A stretch of DNA of 58,440 nucleotides from Gemmatimonadota bacterium. GTDB lineage: Bacteria > Gemmatimonadota > Gemmatimonadetes > Palauibacterales > Palauibacteraceae. Each line of letters begins with the position of its first letter. Position 1 is the first letter of the stretch. Below are positions 8,788 to 18,099 of this stretch, piece by piece. A program made the translations under genes and the position numbers. Location: the NCBI GenBank assembly GCA_022826685.1, contig JAJDUL010000014.1:1-58440 (forward strand), in the 5' to 3' direction. The notes below the pieces were generated by a model, which saw only the letters and a list, made by a program, of their open reading frames with translations, did not search any database and was not told the DNA's origin.

Positions 8788-11700
8788 ATGAAAGCAGCCC
8801 GAGTTCTCGCGCTCTCCGCGACCGGTCTCCTCTTCGGCGCCACCGCCGGCGTGACGGCCGGCGCCGCCCAGTCCGCGCTCGAGACGGCGATCTCCCATCT
8901 GGAGTACCGGGAGGTCGGCCCCGCCCTGATGGGAGGCCGCATCGCCGACCTCGACGTCGTCGAGGCAAAGCCCCAGATCTTCTATATCGGCACCGCCACC
9001 GGCGGGCTGTGGAAGACGGAGAACCACGGCACGTCCTGGACCCCGCTCTTCGACGACCAGCCGACCAGCTCGATCGGGGACGTGACCCTCCACCAGGCGA
9101 ATCCGAACCTCGTCTGGGTCGGCACCGGGGAGCCGCAGAACCGTCAGTCCTCCCCGTGGGGGAACGGCGTCTACAAGTCGACGGACGGCGGGAACACGTG
9201 GATGCACATGGGGCTCGAGGCGACGAAGCACATCGCCCGCATCCTCATTCACCCGCGGAACCCCGACGTCGTGCACTTGGCCGCGATGGGGGACCTCTGG
9301 GGTTCGAACCCCGAACGCGGCGTCTTCCGGACCCGCGACGGCGGGGAGACGTGGGAGAAGGTGCTCTACGTCGACGACCACACGGGCGCGATCGACCTCG
9401 CGATGGACCCCGCCGACCCCAACACGATCTTCGCGGCGATGTACCAGCGGCAGCGGACGGGCTGGGGATTCAACGGCGGCGGGCCGGGGAGCGGCCTCTA
9501 CCGCACGGTGGACGGCGGCGACAACTGGACGGAACTCACCGAGGGCCTCCCGGAAGGGGACAAGGGGCGCATCGGCATCGACATCTACCGCCAGGACGGG
9601 AACCTCGTCTACGCGCTCGTCGAGGCGGATCCCCGGCGGCCCGGCCAGGGCTTCGGGGGCGGAGGCGGCGGTCCGCGCCAGGGCGGGCTCTTCCGCTCCA
9701 CCGACCGCGGCGAGACGTGGGAGAAGGTGTCGGACACGAACCCGCGCCCGATGTACTACTCCCAGGTCCGCATAGATCCCAGCAACCCCGACCGCATCTA
9801 CGTCCTCGGGACGCAGCTCGCGATCTCCGATGACGGGGGACGGACGTTCCGCAACGACGGCGCCGTCCAGATCCACGTCGACCACCACCAGCTGTGGATC
9901 AATCCGGAGGATCCGGACCACCTGATCCTCGGGAGCGACGGCGGGGTCGCGGCCTCGTGGGACGGGGCGGCGCACTGGCGCATGTTCGACAACATCCCGC
10001 TCGGCCAGTTCTATGCGATCGGGTTCGACATGCGGACGCCCTACGCCGTGTGCGGGGGACTGCAGGACAACGACGCGTGGTGCGGGCCCTCGGACACGCG
10101 CTCGTTCCACGGCATCCGGCACCAGGACTGGTACGAGACGGCCTACGGCGACGGCTTCTTCACGATCGTCGACCCCACCGACTCCACGATCGTGTACTCG
10201 GAGTCGCAGGGCGGGAACATGAACCGTTACGACCTGACGACGGGAGAGAAGATCCCCATGCGTCCGATCGTCGGGCCGCGGGCGGACGGAGACACGACGA
10301 AGGCCTACCGCTACAACTGGAACTCGCCGCTCCTCCTCTCGCCGCACGACCCGGCGACGGTCTACCTGGGCGCGAACTACCTGCTGCGCTCGCGGGACTA
10401 CGGGATGTCGTGGGAGGAGGTCGGGGGACTCGACCTCACGAAGCAGATCGACCGCGAGGAACTCGAGATCATGGGCGTCCCCGGCTCCGAGCCGCAGATG
10501 TCGCTCAACGACGGGATCGCGAACTACGGCAACCTCACCTCTGTGGAGGAATCGTCGCTGGTGCGCGGACTCATCTACGCGGGGACGGACGACGGGAACC
10601 TGCAGGTGACGCGCGATGACGGTGAGACGTGGGAGAACGTCGTCGACCGCGTCCCGGGTCTCCCGGAGCGGACGTACGTGAGCCGGGTGGAGCCGTCCCA
10701 CCACGTGGAGGGACGGGTGTACGCGACCTTCGACGGGCACCGGAACGGCGATTACGCGGCGTACGCCTACGTGAGCGAGGACTACGGGCAGAGCTGGCGG
10801 GCGATCGCGAACGGGCTCCCGGACGGGTGGTCGGTGAACGTGATCGTCGAGCACCACCGGGCGCCGAACCTCCTCTTCATCGGGAACGAGGTCGGCGTCT
10901 TCGTCTCCGTGGACCGCGGGGAGAACTGGGTGCAGCTGAAGAACAATCTGCCCACGGTGCCGGTGGACGACATCCTCGTGCACCCGCGCGAGAACGACCT
11001 CATCGTCGGCACGCACGGGCGCAGCCTCTATATCCTCGCCGACGTGGCGCCGCTCGAGGCCCTGTCCGAGGGGATGCTGGCCGAGGCGGGCCGCGTGTTC
11101 GGGGACCGGTCGATCATGTGGGTGGAGCGCGGGGACTGGCCCTTCTACGGCGCCACCTACAGCGCCCCCAACCCGCCGCGCGGGGCCCGCATCCGCTACT
11201 ACCTGCGCGACGCCCCGGAGGAGGCCGTGGCTGAGGACGATGAAGGCGAGGACGGCGACGGCGACAACGGGGATGGAGACGACGGCGAAGGGGACGACGA
11301 CGGCGACGATCAGGACCGCGGAGACGACGGGGACGACGCCTTCGCATTGAAGATCTCCGACGCCTCGGGGGTACAAGTACGTACGCTGGAGGCGCCTGCG
11401 GAAGTCGGCATCAACGAGGTCATCTGGGACTGGCGTCATGACGCGCCGTACGAGCGCGAGGGCGGCCCGGGCGGCGGTCCAGGCGGAGGCGGCGGCTTCT
11501 TCGGCGGCGCGCCGCAGGGCCCGATCGTCCTGCCCGGCGAGTACACGGTGAGCATGGAGGCGGGGGGCGAGATGTTTTCGGCCACGGTCGAGGTCGTCGC
11601 GGAGCCCCGTCGGCCGATGAGCCCGGCGGACCGGATGGCGCGGCAGGAGGCGCTGATGAGCCTCCACGCCATGGCGGGCCCGATCTACGAGGCGGGGCAG

Positions 11701-12069
11701 GCCCTCGACGCGATCGAGGAGCAGCTGTCCGCGGCGGAGGAGCTGATCGAGGGTGCGGACGAGGCGCCCGAAGGACTTGAAGAGGAGCTTGAGGCGATCG
11801 AGGAGGAGGTGGAGGAGATCCGCGACGAGCTGGGGGATGCGCGCAGGAACGCCGGCGTCGCGAACGCGATCCAGGGTTCATCGACGGTCCCGACCGCGGA
11901 CCACCTGTGGCAGGTCGACGAGGTCTGGAACGTGATGCCGGATTTGCTGGACCGGCTCAACGCGCTCCTCGAAACGCGCATGCCGGCGCTGAACGCCCAG
12001 CTGTACGCGGAAGGCGTACGGCCCACCGCGGGCGAACCGATCGCCCTGCCGGACCGGCCGGGCGGCTGA
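8788..12069 (+). CDS. Secreted BNR/sortilin-type beta-propeller protein
   Basis: This 1093-residue exported protein begins with a clear signal peptide (about residues 1-28). It carries at least nine Asp-box motifs of the form SxDxGxTW, the first (STDGGNTW) at residues 131-138 and the last (SVDRGENW) around 710. This is the repeat pattern of VPS10/sortilin and sialidase-like propellers. A very acidic, glycine-rich insert follows at bases 11233-11340. Next come a glycine-rich segment and an Ig/FlgD-like strand region (PGEYTVSMEAGG). The C-terminus is an acidic coiled coil. The ATG at 8788 is preferred over upstream starts because it heads the signal peptide and follows a GAGG site. Such proteins are often annotated as glycosyl hydrolases, but no catalytic residues are evident; binding or scaffolding outside the cell is as likely. 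Confidence 0.88.
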   Translation: MKAARVLALSATGLLFGATAGVTAGAAQSALETAISHLEYREVGPALMGGRIADLDVVEAKPQIFYIGTATGGLWKTENHGTSWTPLFDDQPTSSIGDVTLHQANPNLVWVGTGEPQNRQSSPWGNGVYKSTDGGNTWMHMGLEATKHIARILIHPRNPDVVHLAAMGDLWGSNPERGVFRTRDGGETWEKVLYVDDHTGAIDLAMDPADPNTIFAAMYQRQRTGWGFNGGGPGSGLYRTVDGGDNWTELTEGLPEGDKGRIGIDIYRQDGNLVYALVEADPRRPGQGFGGGGGGPRQGGLFRSTDRGETWEKVSDTNPRPMYYSQVRIDPSNPDRIYVLGTQLAISDDGGRTFRNDGAVQIHVDHHQLWINPEDPDHLILGSDGGVAASWDGAAHWRMFDNIPLGQFYAIGFDMRTPYAVCGGLQDNDAWCGPSDTRSFHGIRHQDWYETAYGDGFFTIVDPTDSTIVYSESQGGNMNRYDLTTGEKIPMRPIVGPRADGDTTKAYRYNWNSPLLLSPHDPATVYLGANYLLRSRDYGMSWEEVGGLDLTKQIDREELEIMGVPGSEPQMSLNDGIANYGNLTSVEESSLVRGLIYAGTDDGNLQVTRDDGETWENVVDRVPGLPERTYVSRVEPSHHVEGRVYATFDGHRNGDYAAYAYVSEDYGQSWRAIANGLPDGWSVNVIVEHHRAPNLLFIGNEVGVFVSVDRGENWVQLKNNLPTVPVDDILVHPRENDLIVGTHGRSLYILADVAPLEALSEGMLAEAGRVFGDRSIMWVERGDWPFYGATYSAPNPPRGARIRYYLRDAPEEAVAEDDEGEDGDGDNGDGDDGEGDDDGDDQDRGDDGDDAFALKISDASGVQVRTLEAPAEVGINEVIWDWRHDAPYEREGGPGGGPGGGGGFFGGAPQGPIVLPGEYTVSMEAGGEMFSATVEVVAEPRRPMSPADRMARQEALMSLHAMAGPIYEAGQALDAIEEQLSAAEELIEGADEAPEGLEEELEAIEEEVEEIRDELGDARRNAGVANAIQGSSTVPTADHLWQVDEVWNVMPDLLDRLNALLETRMPALNAQLYAEGVRPTAGEPIALPDRPGG

Positions 12070-12092
12070 TGGGCGGGCGATGCACCGCACCG

Positions 12093-12100
12093 TTAGATTG
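12093..12100 (+). promoter_or_regulatory. TTAnnTT(G/T) promoter-like element before the NfeD-floA operon
   Basis: TTAGATTG lies 30 bases before the chosen start of the NfeD gene. It resembles the -7 element TAnnTTTG known from Bacteroidota and recurs before several other transcription units in this window. No convincing -33 element accompanies it here. Confidence 0.35.
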
Positions 12101-12130
12101 CGGCCCATGCGACCCATGACGAGACAGGGA

Positions 12131-13552
12131 ATGAAACCGGGCCTCACGGGGCTGCCGGCGCCGGTGCTCGCCCTCGGGCTGGCGGTGGTCGCGGCGTCCG
12201 CCTCGGGCGGGCCCGTGCCGCCGGGACTCGGCACGGTCCTCGCGCCGTCCGCGCCCGTCGCGCAGTCCGCGGGCATGGTCGTCCGGGTGCCGATCTCCGG
12301 CACGATCGAACTCGGCGTGGCCCCGTTCGTGGCTCGCGCGCTCTCGGAAGCGGCGGAGTCCGGCGCGCGCGCCGTGATCATCGAACTCGACACGCCCGGG
12401 GGCCGGGTCGACGCGGCGTGGAAGATCATCGACGACCTGCGCGACGCGGAGGTCCCGACCTACGCCTATGTGAACCGCCGCGCGCTCTCGGCCGGCGCGA
12501 TGATCGCGCTCGCGACGGACCGGATCTACATGCGGCCGGGTTCCACGATCGGAGCCGCCACGCCGGTCACCGGCGAGGGCGAGAAGGCTCCGGAGAAGAT
12601 GGTGAGTGCGATGCGCTCCGAGTTCCGGGCGCTGGCCCAGGAACGGGGGCTCGACCCGCTCGTCGCGGAGGCGATGGTCGACGAGAGCATCGAGGTGCCG
12701 GGCGTGAGCGAGGCCGGAAGGCTGCTCACGCTCACGACGGAGGAAGCCACGGAGGTCGGCGTCGCCGATGGCGAAGTGCGCGACTTGATCGAACTCCTCG
12801 AGGTCACGGGGCTTCCGGCCGGAGCGCCGCATGAAGTCAGGCCCAACTGGGCGGAGGCGATCGTCCGCTTTCTGACGAACCCGGCGGTCGCGCCGCTGCT
12901 GCTGAGCCTCGGCTTCCTCGGACTCATCGTGGAGGTGCGAACGCCGAGCTTCGGGGTGGCGGGGGCGGTGGGGCTCGCCTCGCTGGCCGCCTTCTTCGGG
13001 GCGCACCACCTCGTGCACCTCGCCGGGATCGAGGAGATCCTCCTGTTCGGCGCGGGGGCGGTGCTCATCGCGCTCGAAGTCCTCGTCATCCCCGGCTTCG
13101 GGATCGCCGGTATCCTGGGGACGGCGGCCGTGCTCGGGGCGACCGTCATGGGCATGGTCGGCCAGGTGCCGACCTTCGATCAGGTGTTCAACGCGGCCGG
13201 GCTCGTCTCTCTCTCGATCATCCTCGTGGGAGTTGCGACGTGGGCGCTCGTGCGGCACCTGCCCCGCAGCAACCGATTCTCCGGACTCTTTCTCCGCGAC
13301 TCGACGAGCCGCGAGACGGGCTACCTCTCCATCCCTCCGCGCGAGGACCTGGTCGGAGAACGCGGTGTCACGTCCACCGACCTGCGGCCCACGGGGGTCG
13401 CGATCGTCAACGATGAACGCATCCATGTCGTAACCGAGGGTCCCTGGCTCGAAGCCGGGACCCCCATACGCGTGCTCGAGGTCGCGAGCGGGCGAGTGCT
13501 CGTGCGCCGCGCCAAAGAGACGACCGAATCCAAAAACAGGAACGAGGTCTGA
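12131..13552 (+). CDS. NfeD-family membrane-bound ClpP-class serine protease
   Basis: This long-form NfeD protein has 473 residues. After an N-terminal signal or anchor helix comes a ClpP/SppA-like protease domain. It holds the oxyanion segment DTPGGRVD and the nucleophile Ser120 in [11 protein letters not shown]. Four or five transmembrane helices follow (about residues 235-390). The C-terminal OB-fold NfeD domain starts near [10 protein letters not shown] and contains VNDERIHV. The frame is open from 12080. ATG 12131 is chosen because it gives a normal signal sequence and lies 30 bases after a promoter-like element; ATG 12107 is the alternative. The gene is followed 2 bases later by floA. 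In Bacillus the equivalent pair acts in membrane microdomain organisation. Confidence 0.88.
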   Translation: MKPGLTGLPAPVLALGLAVVAASASGGPVPPGLGTVLAPSAPVAQSAGMVVRVPISGTIELGVAPFVARALSEAAESGARAVIIELDTPGGRVDAAWKIIDDLRDAEVPTYAYVNRRALSAGAMIALATDRIYMRPGSTIGAATPVTGEGEKAPEKMVSAMRSEFRALAQERGLDPLVAEAMVDESIEVPGVSEAGRLLTLTTEEATEVGVADGEVRDLIELLEVTGLPAGAPHEVRPNWAEAIVRFLTNPAVAPLLLSLGFLGLIVEVRTPSFGVAGAVGLASLAAFFGAHHLVHLAGIEEILLFGAGAVLIALEVLVIPGFGIAGILGTAAVLGATVMGMVGQVPTFDQVFNAAGLVSLSIILVGVATWALVRHLPRSNRFSGLFLRDSTSRETGYLSIPPREDLVGERGVTSTDLRPTGVAIVNDERIHVVTEGPWLEAGTPIRVLEVASGRVLVRRAKETTESKNRNEV

Positions 13553-13554
13553 AT

Positions 13555-14541
13555 ATGCTGCAGGATCTTGCCGGAAGCGGGATCATCCTCCTCATCGCCG
13601 TCGCGCTCGGCCTTCTCATTCTCTCGTGGATCGTGCCGATCCGACTCTGGGTTACGGCGATCGCCTCGGGAGTTCGCGTGGGCCTCGGCAGTCTGGTGGG
13701 GATGCGCCTGAGGAAGATCCCTCCGCCGCGGATCGTCTACCCGCTCATCAGCTCCTACAAGGCGGGTCTTCCGCTCCATACGAACGAGCTGGAGTCGCAC
13801 TTCCTCGCCGGCGGCGACGTGGAGCGGGTCGTGAACGCGCTCATTTCGGCGGACAAGGCGCAGATCGAACTGCCGTTTCGGCAGGCCGCCGCGATCGATC
13901 TCGCGGGGCGGGATGTGCTCGACGCCGTGCAGGTTTCGGTCAACCCGCGGGTCATTCAGACGCCGAAGGTCGCTGCGATGGCGAAGGACGGGATCCAGCT
14001 CATCGCGACGGCGCGCGTGACGGTGCGGGCGAATATCAACCGCCTCGTCGGTGGAGCGGGGGAGGAGACGATCCTGGCGCGCGTCGGCGAAGGGATCGTG
14101 TCGACGATCGGGTCGGCCTCATCCCACAAGGCGGTGCTCGAGAACCCGGACAACATCTCCAAGACCGTGCTCGCCAAGGGGCTCGACTCCGGGACCGCGT
14201 TCGAGATCCTCTCCATCGACATCGCCGACGTCGACGTGGGGAAGAACATCGGCGCCGAGCTTCAGACCGACCAGGCGGAAGCGGACAAGCGGATCGCGCA
14301 GGCGAAGGCGGAGGAGCGCCGGGCCATGGCGGTCGCGTCGGAGCAGGAGAACCGCGCGCTCGTCGAGCAGATGCAGGCCGAGGTCGTTAAGGCGGAGGCG
14401 GAGGTTCCCCTCGCGATGGCCGAGGCGTTCCGTGAGGGCAACCTCGGGATCATGGATTACATGAAGTACCGCAACATCCAGAGCGACACGCAGATGCGCA
14501 GATCCATCGCGAAGCCGCCGGAGAGCGATAAGGACGCCTGA
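13555..14541 (+). CDS. floA: Flotillin-like protein FloA
   Basis: This 328-residue SPFH-superfamily protein matches the FloA (YqfA) type along its length. A membrane-inserted N-terminal hairpin (about residues 8-45) is followed by the SPFH core with [20 protein letters not shown] and the [18 protein letters not shown] segment. A long Ala/Glu-rich coiled coil ([20 protein letters not shown]) ends in the C-terminal [16 protein letters not shown]. FloA scaffolds detergent-resistant membrane domains. It lies 2 bases after the NfeD gene, the conserved arrangement in Firmicutes, and its stop overlaps the next start by one base. Confidence 0.95.
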   Translation: MLQDLAGSGIILLIAVALGLLILSWIVPIRLWVTAIASGVRVGLGSLVGMRLRKIPPPRIVYPLISSYKAGLPLHTNELESHFLAGGDVERVVNALISADKAQIELPFRQAAAIDLAGRDVLDAVQVSVNPRVIQTPKVAAMAKDGIQLIATARVTVRANINRLVGGAGEETILARVGEGIVSTIGSASSHKAVLENPDNISKTVLAKGLDSGTAFEILSIDIADVDVGKNIGAELQTDQAEADKRIAQAKAEERRAMAVASEQENRALVEQMQAEVVKAEAEVPLAMAEAFREGNLGIMDYMKYRNIQSDTQMRRSIAKPPESDKDA

Positions 14542-15173
14542 TGCCCGATCTCGAAGGGGCACTGCCCCTCATCCTGCTGATGATCTTCCTCTGGGTGCGC
14601 AGCATCGGCGCCGCGATGAAGAAGAACCGGCAGCGGCAGGAACGGGCGCTGGGCGAGGGGCCGGAGGCGGACCCGACGAGGGGCGAGGACGGACCCCTGG
14701 AGCTGCCCGGGCTGCCGGATCTGCCGCCGGATGCGGGGGTCGCGACGACCGCACCGGCGAAGCGCCCGAGCCTGCGCGAACAACTGCGCGACATGGGCCG
14801 TCAGCTCGAGCAGCAGATGCAGCAGGCCGCGGAGGAAGGCCGGCCGGGCAGTATGGTCGGACATGTGGACCCGGAGGAGGCCGGGGAACCTCCTCCGTTC
14901 ATCCGCCCTGCACCTTCACCCAGACCCCAAGGCACGACCGCACCGCTGCCGGCGCACTCCGTCCGCTCGAGCCCGTCGCGCGAGCCGACCCGGCCAGCGG
15001 TGGCGGGTCCGCTCGGTGCACCGCGTCCGCCCGTCGTGGCGAGGCGGCGTGCCTACGCGGCAGGGGACGGTCCGCTGGAACGTCTCGAGCGCTACCCCTC
15101 GCTCGCTCGCGCCGTGATCCTCTCCGAAATCCTGGGCCGGCCGCCGGGTCTCTCCGACGACCGGGAAGGCTGA
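14541..15173 (+). CDS. Uncharacterised membrane-anchored protein in the floA operon
   Basis: This 210-residue protein has one N-terminal transmembrane helix (about residues 7-25). A basic stretch (KKNRQRQER), a long Pro/Ala/Gly-rich and probably disordered middle, and a short conserved-looking C-terminal helix (LARAVILSEILGRPP) follow. I do not recognise a named domain. Its ATG overlaps the floA stop by one base, so it is translated with floA and may be a partner or regulator of the flotillin complex. It takes the place that yqfB has in Bacillus but is not recognisably similar. A hairpin terminator follows the stop codon. Confidence 0.75.
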   Translation: MPDLEGALPLILLMIFLWVRSIGAAMKKNRQRQERALGEGPEADPTRGEDGPLELPGLPDLPPDAGVATTAPAKRPSLREQLRDMGRQLEQQMQQAAEEGRPGSMVGHVDPEEAGEPPPFIRPAPSPRPQGTTAPLPAHSVRSSPSREPTRPAVAGPLGAPRPPVVARRRAYAAGDGPLERLERYPSLARAVILSEILGRPPGLSDDREG

Positions 15174-15179
15174 ACCGGT

Positions 15180-15208
15180 CGAGGCCGGGTCTGCTCAGGC
15201 CCGGCTCG
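15180..15208. terminator. Bidirectional hairpin between convergent genes
   Basis: A GC-rich inverted repeat (CGAG-G-CCGGG at 15180-15189 against CCCGGCTCG at 15200-15208, one bulged base) lies in the 39-base gap between the convergent stops at 15173 and 15213. It has no clear T-run, so it may work as an intrinsic terminator in both directions or simply protect the mRNA ends. Confidence 0.55.
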
Positions 15209-15212
15209 GTCC

Positions 15213-15977
15213 CTACCTGCTGTGCAGGGCGAAACCGGCTCCCTGCGGGTCGATGCCCTGCAGAATGAACTCGCCGCCGGGGACCTCCATCGGCCCGACG
15301 ACGACCGACCCGCCCAGCTCCTTCACGACCTCGGCCGACGCGTGCACGTCTGATACGAGGATGTAGAGCCCCCAGCACGGCGGCGGCATGTCGTCGCTCC
15401 GCGTCATCATGCCGCCCAGCTCCTTGCCGTCGCGCCCGTACATCTGGTAGATGCCGGCCTCGCCCATGTCCATCTCCGTCGTCTTCTCCCAGCCGAACAG
15501 GTCGGAGTAGAACGACCATGCCGCCTCGAGGTCCCCCGCGACCAACTCGTGCCAGGAGAACTCTCCGAGGGCGGGCGGCCCGTCGTGCCCGGGCGTGTCT
15601 TCGGAAGGCTGGTATGCCGTGAACACCGCCCCTCCGGGGTCCCTGAGGACCGAGATATGGCCGACTTCCGGGATCTCCATGCGGTGGATCACGCCACCTC
15701 CCAGCTCCTCAGCCCGCGCCGTCGTCGCGTCCACGTCGGGCGTCGACAGGTAGGGCAGCCAGTGGGCCGGGGCTCCGTCGGCGAGGGCGTCTTCCGGCAG
15801 CTGCATCACGCCGCCGATGGGGGTGCCGTTGTTGTTCCAGGTGATGTACGGCGGGCCTTCGCCCTGCCATGTTCCGGTCTCCCAGCCGACGACCTGCCGG
15901 TAGAAATCCTGCGCGCCTTCGAGGTCCGTGGTGAGAAGCTCGTACCAGCAGAAGCGGCCGAGCGGCGTTTCAGACAT
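15213..15977 (-). CDS. Two-domain VOC (glyoxalase/bleomycin-resistance fold) protein
   Basis: This 254-residue protein consists of two vicinal-oxygen-chelate domains in tandem. Each opens with a similar phrase (GRFCWYELLTTDLEGAQDFY near residue 7, GEFSWHELVAGDLEAAWSFY near 135). Each carries a G(G)xM/PIGGVMQL segment and an iDPqGAxF-type strand near its end. The frame extends to 16100, but ATG 15977 follows a CAGGAGG site and starts the first domain cleanly. Homologs are annotated as glyoxalase or hydroxylase-like; neither reaction can be assigned from sequence. The protein is probably cytoplasmic since no signal is present. Confidence 0.88.
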   Translation of the reverse strand: MSETPLGRFCWYELLTTDLEGAQDFYRQVVGWETGTWQGEGPPYITWNNNGTPIGGVMQLPEDALADGAPAHWLPYLSTPDVDATTARAEELGGGVIHRMEIPEVGHISVLRDPGGAVFTAYQPSEDTPGHDGPPALGEFSWHELVAGDLEAAWSFYSDLFGWEKTTEMDMGEAGIYQMYGRDGKELGGMMTRSDDMPPPCWGLYILVSDVHASAEVVKELGGSVVVGPMEVPGGEFILQGIDPQGAGFALHSR

Positions 15978-16122
15978 CGCCTGCCTCCTGAGAGATGTCG
16001 GGTGGAACTGCGGCCGGGTCGTACCCGGCAGGGAAGAGATGCCGGCCCGTACGGCGGAATCCCGATGCCGGTTTCGCGCGCGCCGGCATGGACGCCGCAT
16101 GAGGGCGGGCGTCGGTCAGCGG

Positions 16123-16437
16123 TCAGTCATCCTCGGCAAGGTCATCGAGGAAGGGCGACTTCTTCTTCGGCGGACGACGAATGTCTCCGAAGGGGGACAC
16201 CCCGGGCGCGTCTCCCGCTCGCCCCGCGTGGCCCGCCACCCTCGTGCCGGTGCCGAGGATCGTCTGAAGCTCGCGCTCGCTGAGTTCGAAGGGGTCGTCG
16301 CCCGCGTAGAGCGGCGGCCGGGCCCGGCGGGGGGCACGTGGATTTCCCGGTACCGGTTCGAAGCGCCACTCGTGCTTCGAGGAGACGCGCACTTCCCAGC
16401 GCGTCCCGTCCCGGTCGGCGAACCTACGGTGGCTCAA
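16123..16437 (-). CDS. Small uncharacterised protein overlapping the POT transporter gene
   Basis: This 104-residue hydrophilic protein has no ATG start in frame near its conserved-looking beginning. A TTG at 16435-16437 overlaps the TGA of the upstream transporter gene (TTGA) and gives the N-terminus MSHRRFADRDGTRWEVRVSS. The start DxxGxxWxVR and the C-terminal basic-acidic tail RRPPKKKSPFLDDLAEDD look like a genuine conserved small protein. The central part includes DDPFELSERELQTIL. No domain is recognised. Coupling to the transporter suggests co-expression, but no functional link can be inferred. Confidence 0.65.
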   Translation of the reverse strand: MSHRRFADRDGTRWEVRVSSKHEWRFEPVPGNPRAPRRARPPLYAGDDPFELSERELQTILGTGTRVAGHAGRAGDAPGVSPFGDIRRPPKKKSPFLDDLAEDD

Positions 16438-17978
16438 TAGCTCTTGTCGGCGATGAGCCGCTTCACCCACGGGGCGGCGAGCAACCCCACGATGCCTACG
16501 ACCCCGATGGTCATGGCGATGTTCTGGAAGAGCGGTGCCGGCGCGAGGTCCGCCAGCCGCCCGGCCACCAGCCCGGCGAACAGGTTGCCCAGCGCCGCAC
16601 CGACGAACCACACCCCCATCATCTGACCGACTCGGTTCGCAGGCGAGAGCTTCGTGATGGCGGACAGGCCGATCGGCGAGATGCAGAGTTCCCCGACGGT
16701 GTGGAAGAAGTACGTCACCACCAGCCACGAGGGACTCACGAGGTTGTCGGCGGAGGCGTTGGCCGCGCCCCAGGCCAGCACGAAGAACCCGATGGCCAGC
16801 CCGACCAGCCCCATCCCCGCCTTCATCGGAATCGACGGGTTGCGGTTGCGCCGTTCCAGCCACACCCACAGCGAACCGAAGACGGGTGCGAGCAGGATGA
16901 TGAAGAATGAGTTCACCGACTGCAGGAAGCCCGCAGGCATGAGCCAGCCGAAGATGTTGCGGTCGGTGTAGTCACGGCCGAAGAGGTTGAGCGAGGATCC
17001 GGCCTGCTCGAAGCCCGACCAGAAGACGGCGATCAGCAGGAAGAGCCAGAAGATCACGCCCAGACGCCGGTTCTCTTCCCGCGAGTGGCCTCCCAGCGTC
17101 CACAGGTAGACGAAATAGGCCGCAATGATCACTGCCACGCCGTACCCCAGAACCGTCGCGATTCCCGTCAGGGTGACGGGGATCACCCCGCTCGAGACCA
17201 GGTAGGCGAAGGCCGCGACCGCCAGGGCCGCGGCGAAGAAGGTGCCGAAGAATCTGCGCGACCGGGCCGCCAGCCGTGCCGCGCTGTCGGATGTCTTCAG
17301 GAGACCCGCGTCGCCCAGCAAGTGGGCGCTGCCCCGGTACTGGATCAAGCCCAGAACCATGCCCACGCCGGCCGCCCCGAAGCCCCAATGCCAGTTGAAG
17401 CTCTCCGCGAGGAAGCTCGTCACCAGCGGTCCGAGCAGCGCCCCGAGGTTGATCCCCATGTAGAAGATGGAGAAGCCCGCGTCCCGCCTCGCGCCCCCTT
17501 CGGGATAGAGGTCGCCCACGACGGTGCTGACGTTGGGCTTGAGCAGTCCCGTTCCGAGGATGACGAAGACGAGTCCCAGGAAGAAGGCGAAGGTGCTCGG
17601 CACCGCCATCGTGAAGTGGCCGAGGGCGATGATCCAGCCTCCGACCCAGATGGCCTTTCGCTGCCCCCAGAGGTTGTCGGCGACCCAGCCGCCGGGGAGC
17701 GCCATGATGTAGACCAAGCTCGTGTACAGCCCGTAGATCGCCGCGGCGGTCCCCACATCCAGCCCCATGCCGGGGTTGGCGACCTCGGATCCGTCGCCCC
17801 GCAGGATCACGTTCGTCGTCGCCGTCGTCATGTAGAGCGCGAGCAGCGCCCGCATCCCGTAGTAGGAGAAGCGCTCCCACATCTCCGTGAAGAAGAGCGT
17901 GGAGAGCCCGGGGGGATGCCCGAAGAATCCGCGCCCGGAGGCTGCGTGGGAGGCGGACGGCGTCGTGGATTTGCTCAG
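16434..17978 (-). CDS. POT/PTR-family proton-dependent oligopeptide transporter
   Basis: This is a 12- to 14-helix major-facilitator transporter of di- and tripeptides driven by protons. The family signature GHPPGLSTLFFTEMWERFSY lies at the N-terminus, containing the ExxERFxYY motif needed for proton coupling. The helix run ends at KRLIADKSY. The first in-frame ATG (17882) would cut off the start of the signature. Upstream there is no ATG, GTG or TTG before an in-frame stop, but a CTG at 17978 lies 9 bases behind AAGGAG and gives 514 residues, the normal family length. CTG is therefore my preferred start. The next gene overlaps the stop by four bases. Confidence 0.88.
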   Translation of the reverse strand: MSKSTTPSASHAASGRGFFGHPPGLSTLFFTEMWERFSYYGMRALLALYMTTATTNVILRGDGSEVANPGMGLDVGTAAAIYGLYTSLVYIMALPGGWVADNLWGQRKAIWVGGWIIALGHFTMAVPSTFAFFLGLVFVILGTGLLKPNVSTVVGDLYPEGGARRDAGFSIFYMGINLGALLGPLVTSFLAESFNWHWGFGAAGVGMVLGLIQYRGSAHLLGDAGLLKTSDSAARLAARSRRFFGTFFAAALAVAAFAYLVSSGVIPVTLTGIATVLGYGVAVIIAAYFVYLWTLGGHSREENRRLGVIFWLFLLIAVFWSGFEQAGSSLNLFGRDYTDRNIFGWLMPAGFLQSVNSFFIILLAPVFGSLWVWLERRNRNPSIPMKAGMGLVGLAIGFFVLAWGAANASADNLVSPSWLVVTYFFHTVGELCISPIGLSAITKLSPANRVGQMMGVWFVGAALGNLFAGLVAGRLADLAPAPLFQNIAMTIGVVGIVGLLAAPWVKRLIADKSY

Positions 17979-18099
17979 TGGTCCGTACTCCTTGCTGGGA
18001 ACACGCTCTGGCAGCGCAGGAAACCCGGGCAGGGGCGGCTCCGCACGGCGAACCCGGCCTCATGGATCGGGACTCGAAGGTAGCATAGCGCCGTCCGCG

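Noticed and set aside
8629..11667. 1012-codon minus-strand frame across the BNR protein
   Set aside because: It has no recognisable domain and sits opposite nine clear Asp-box motifs.
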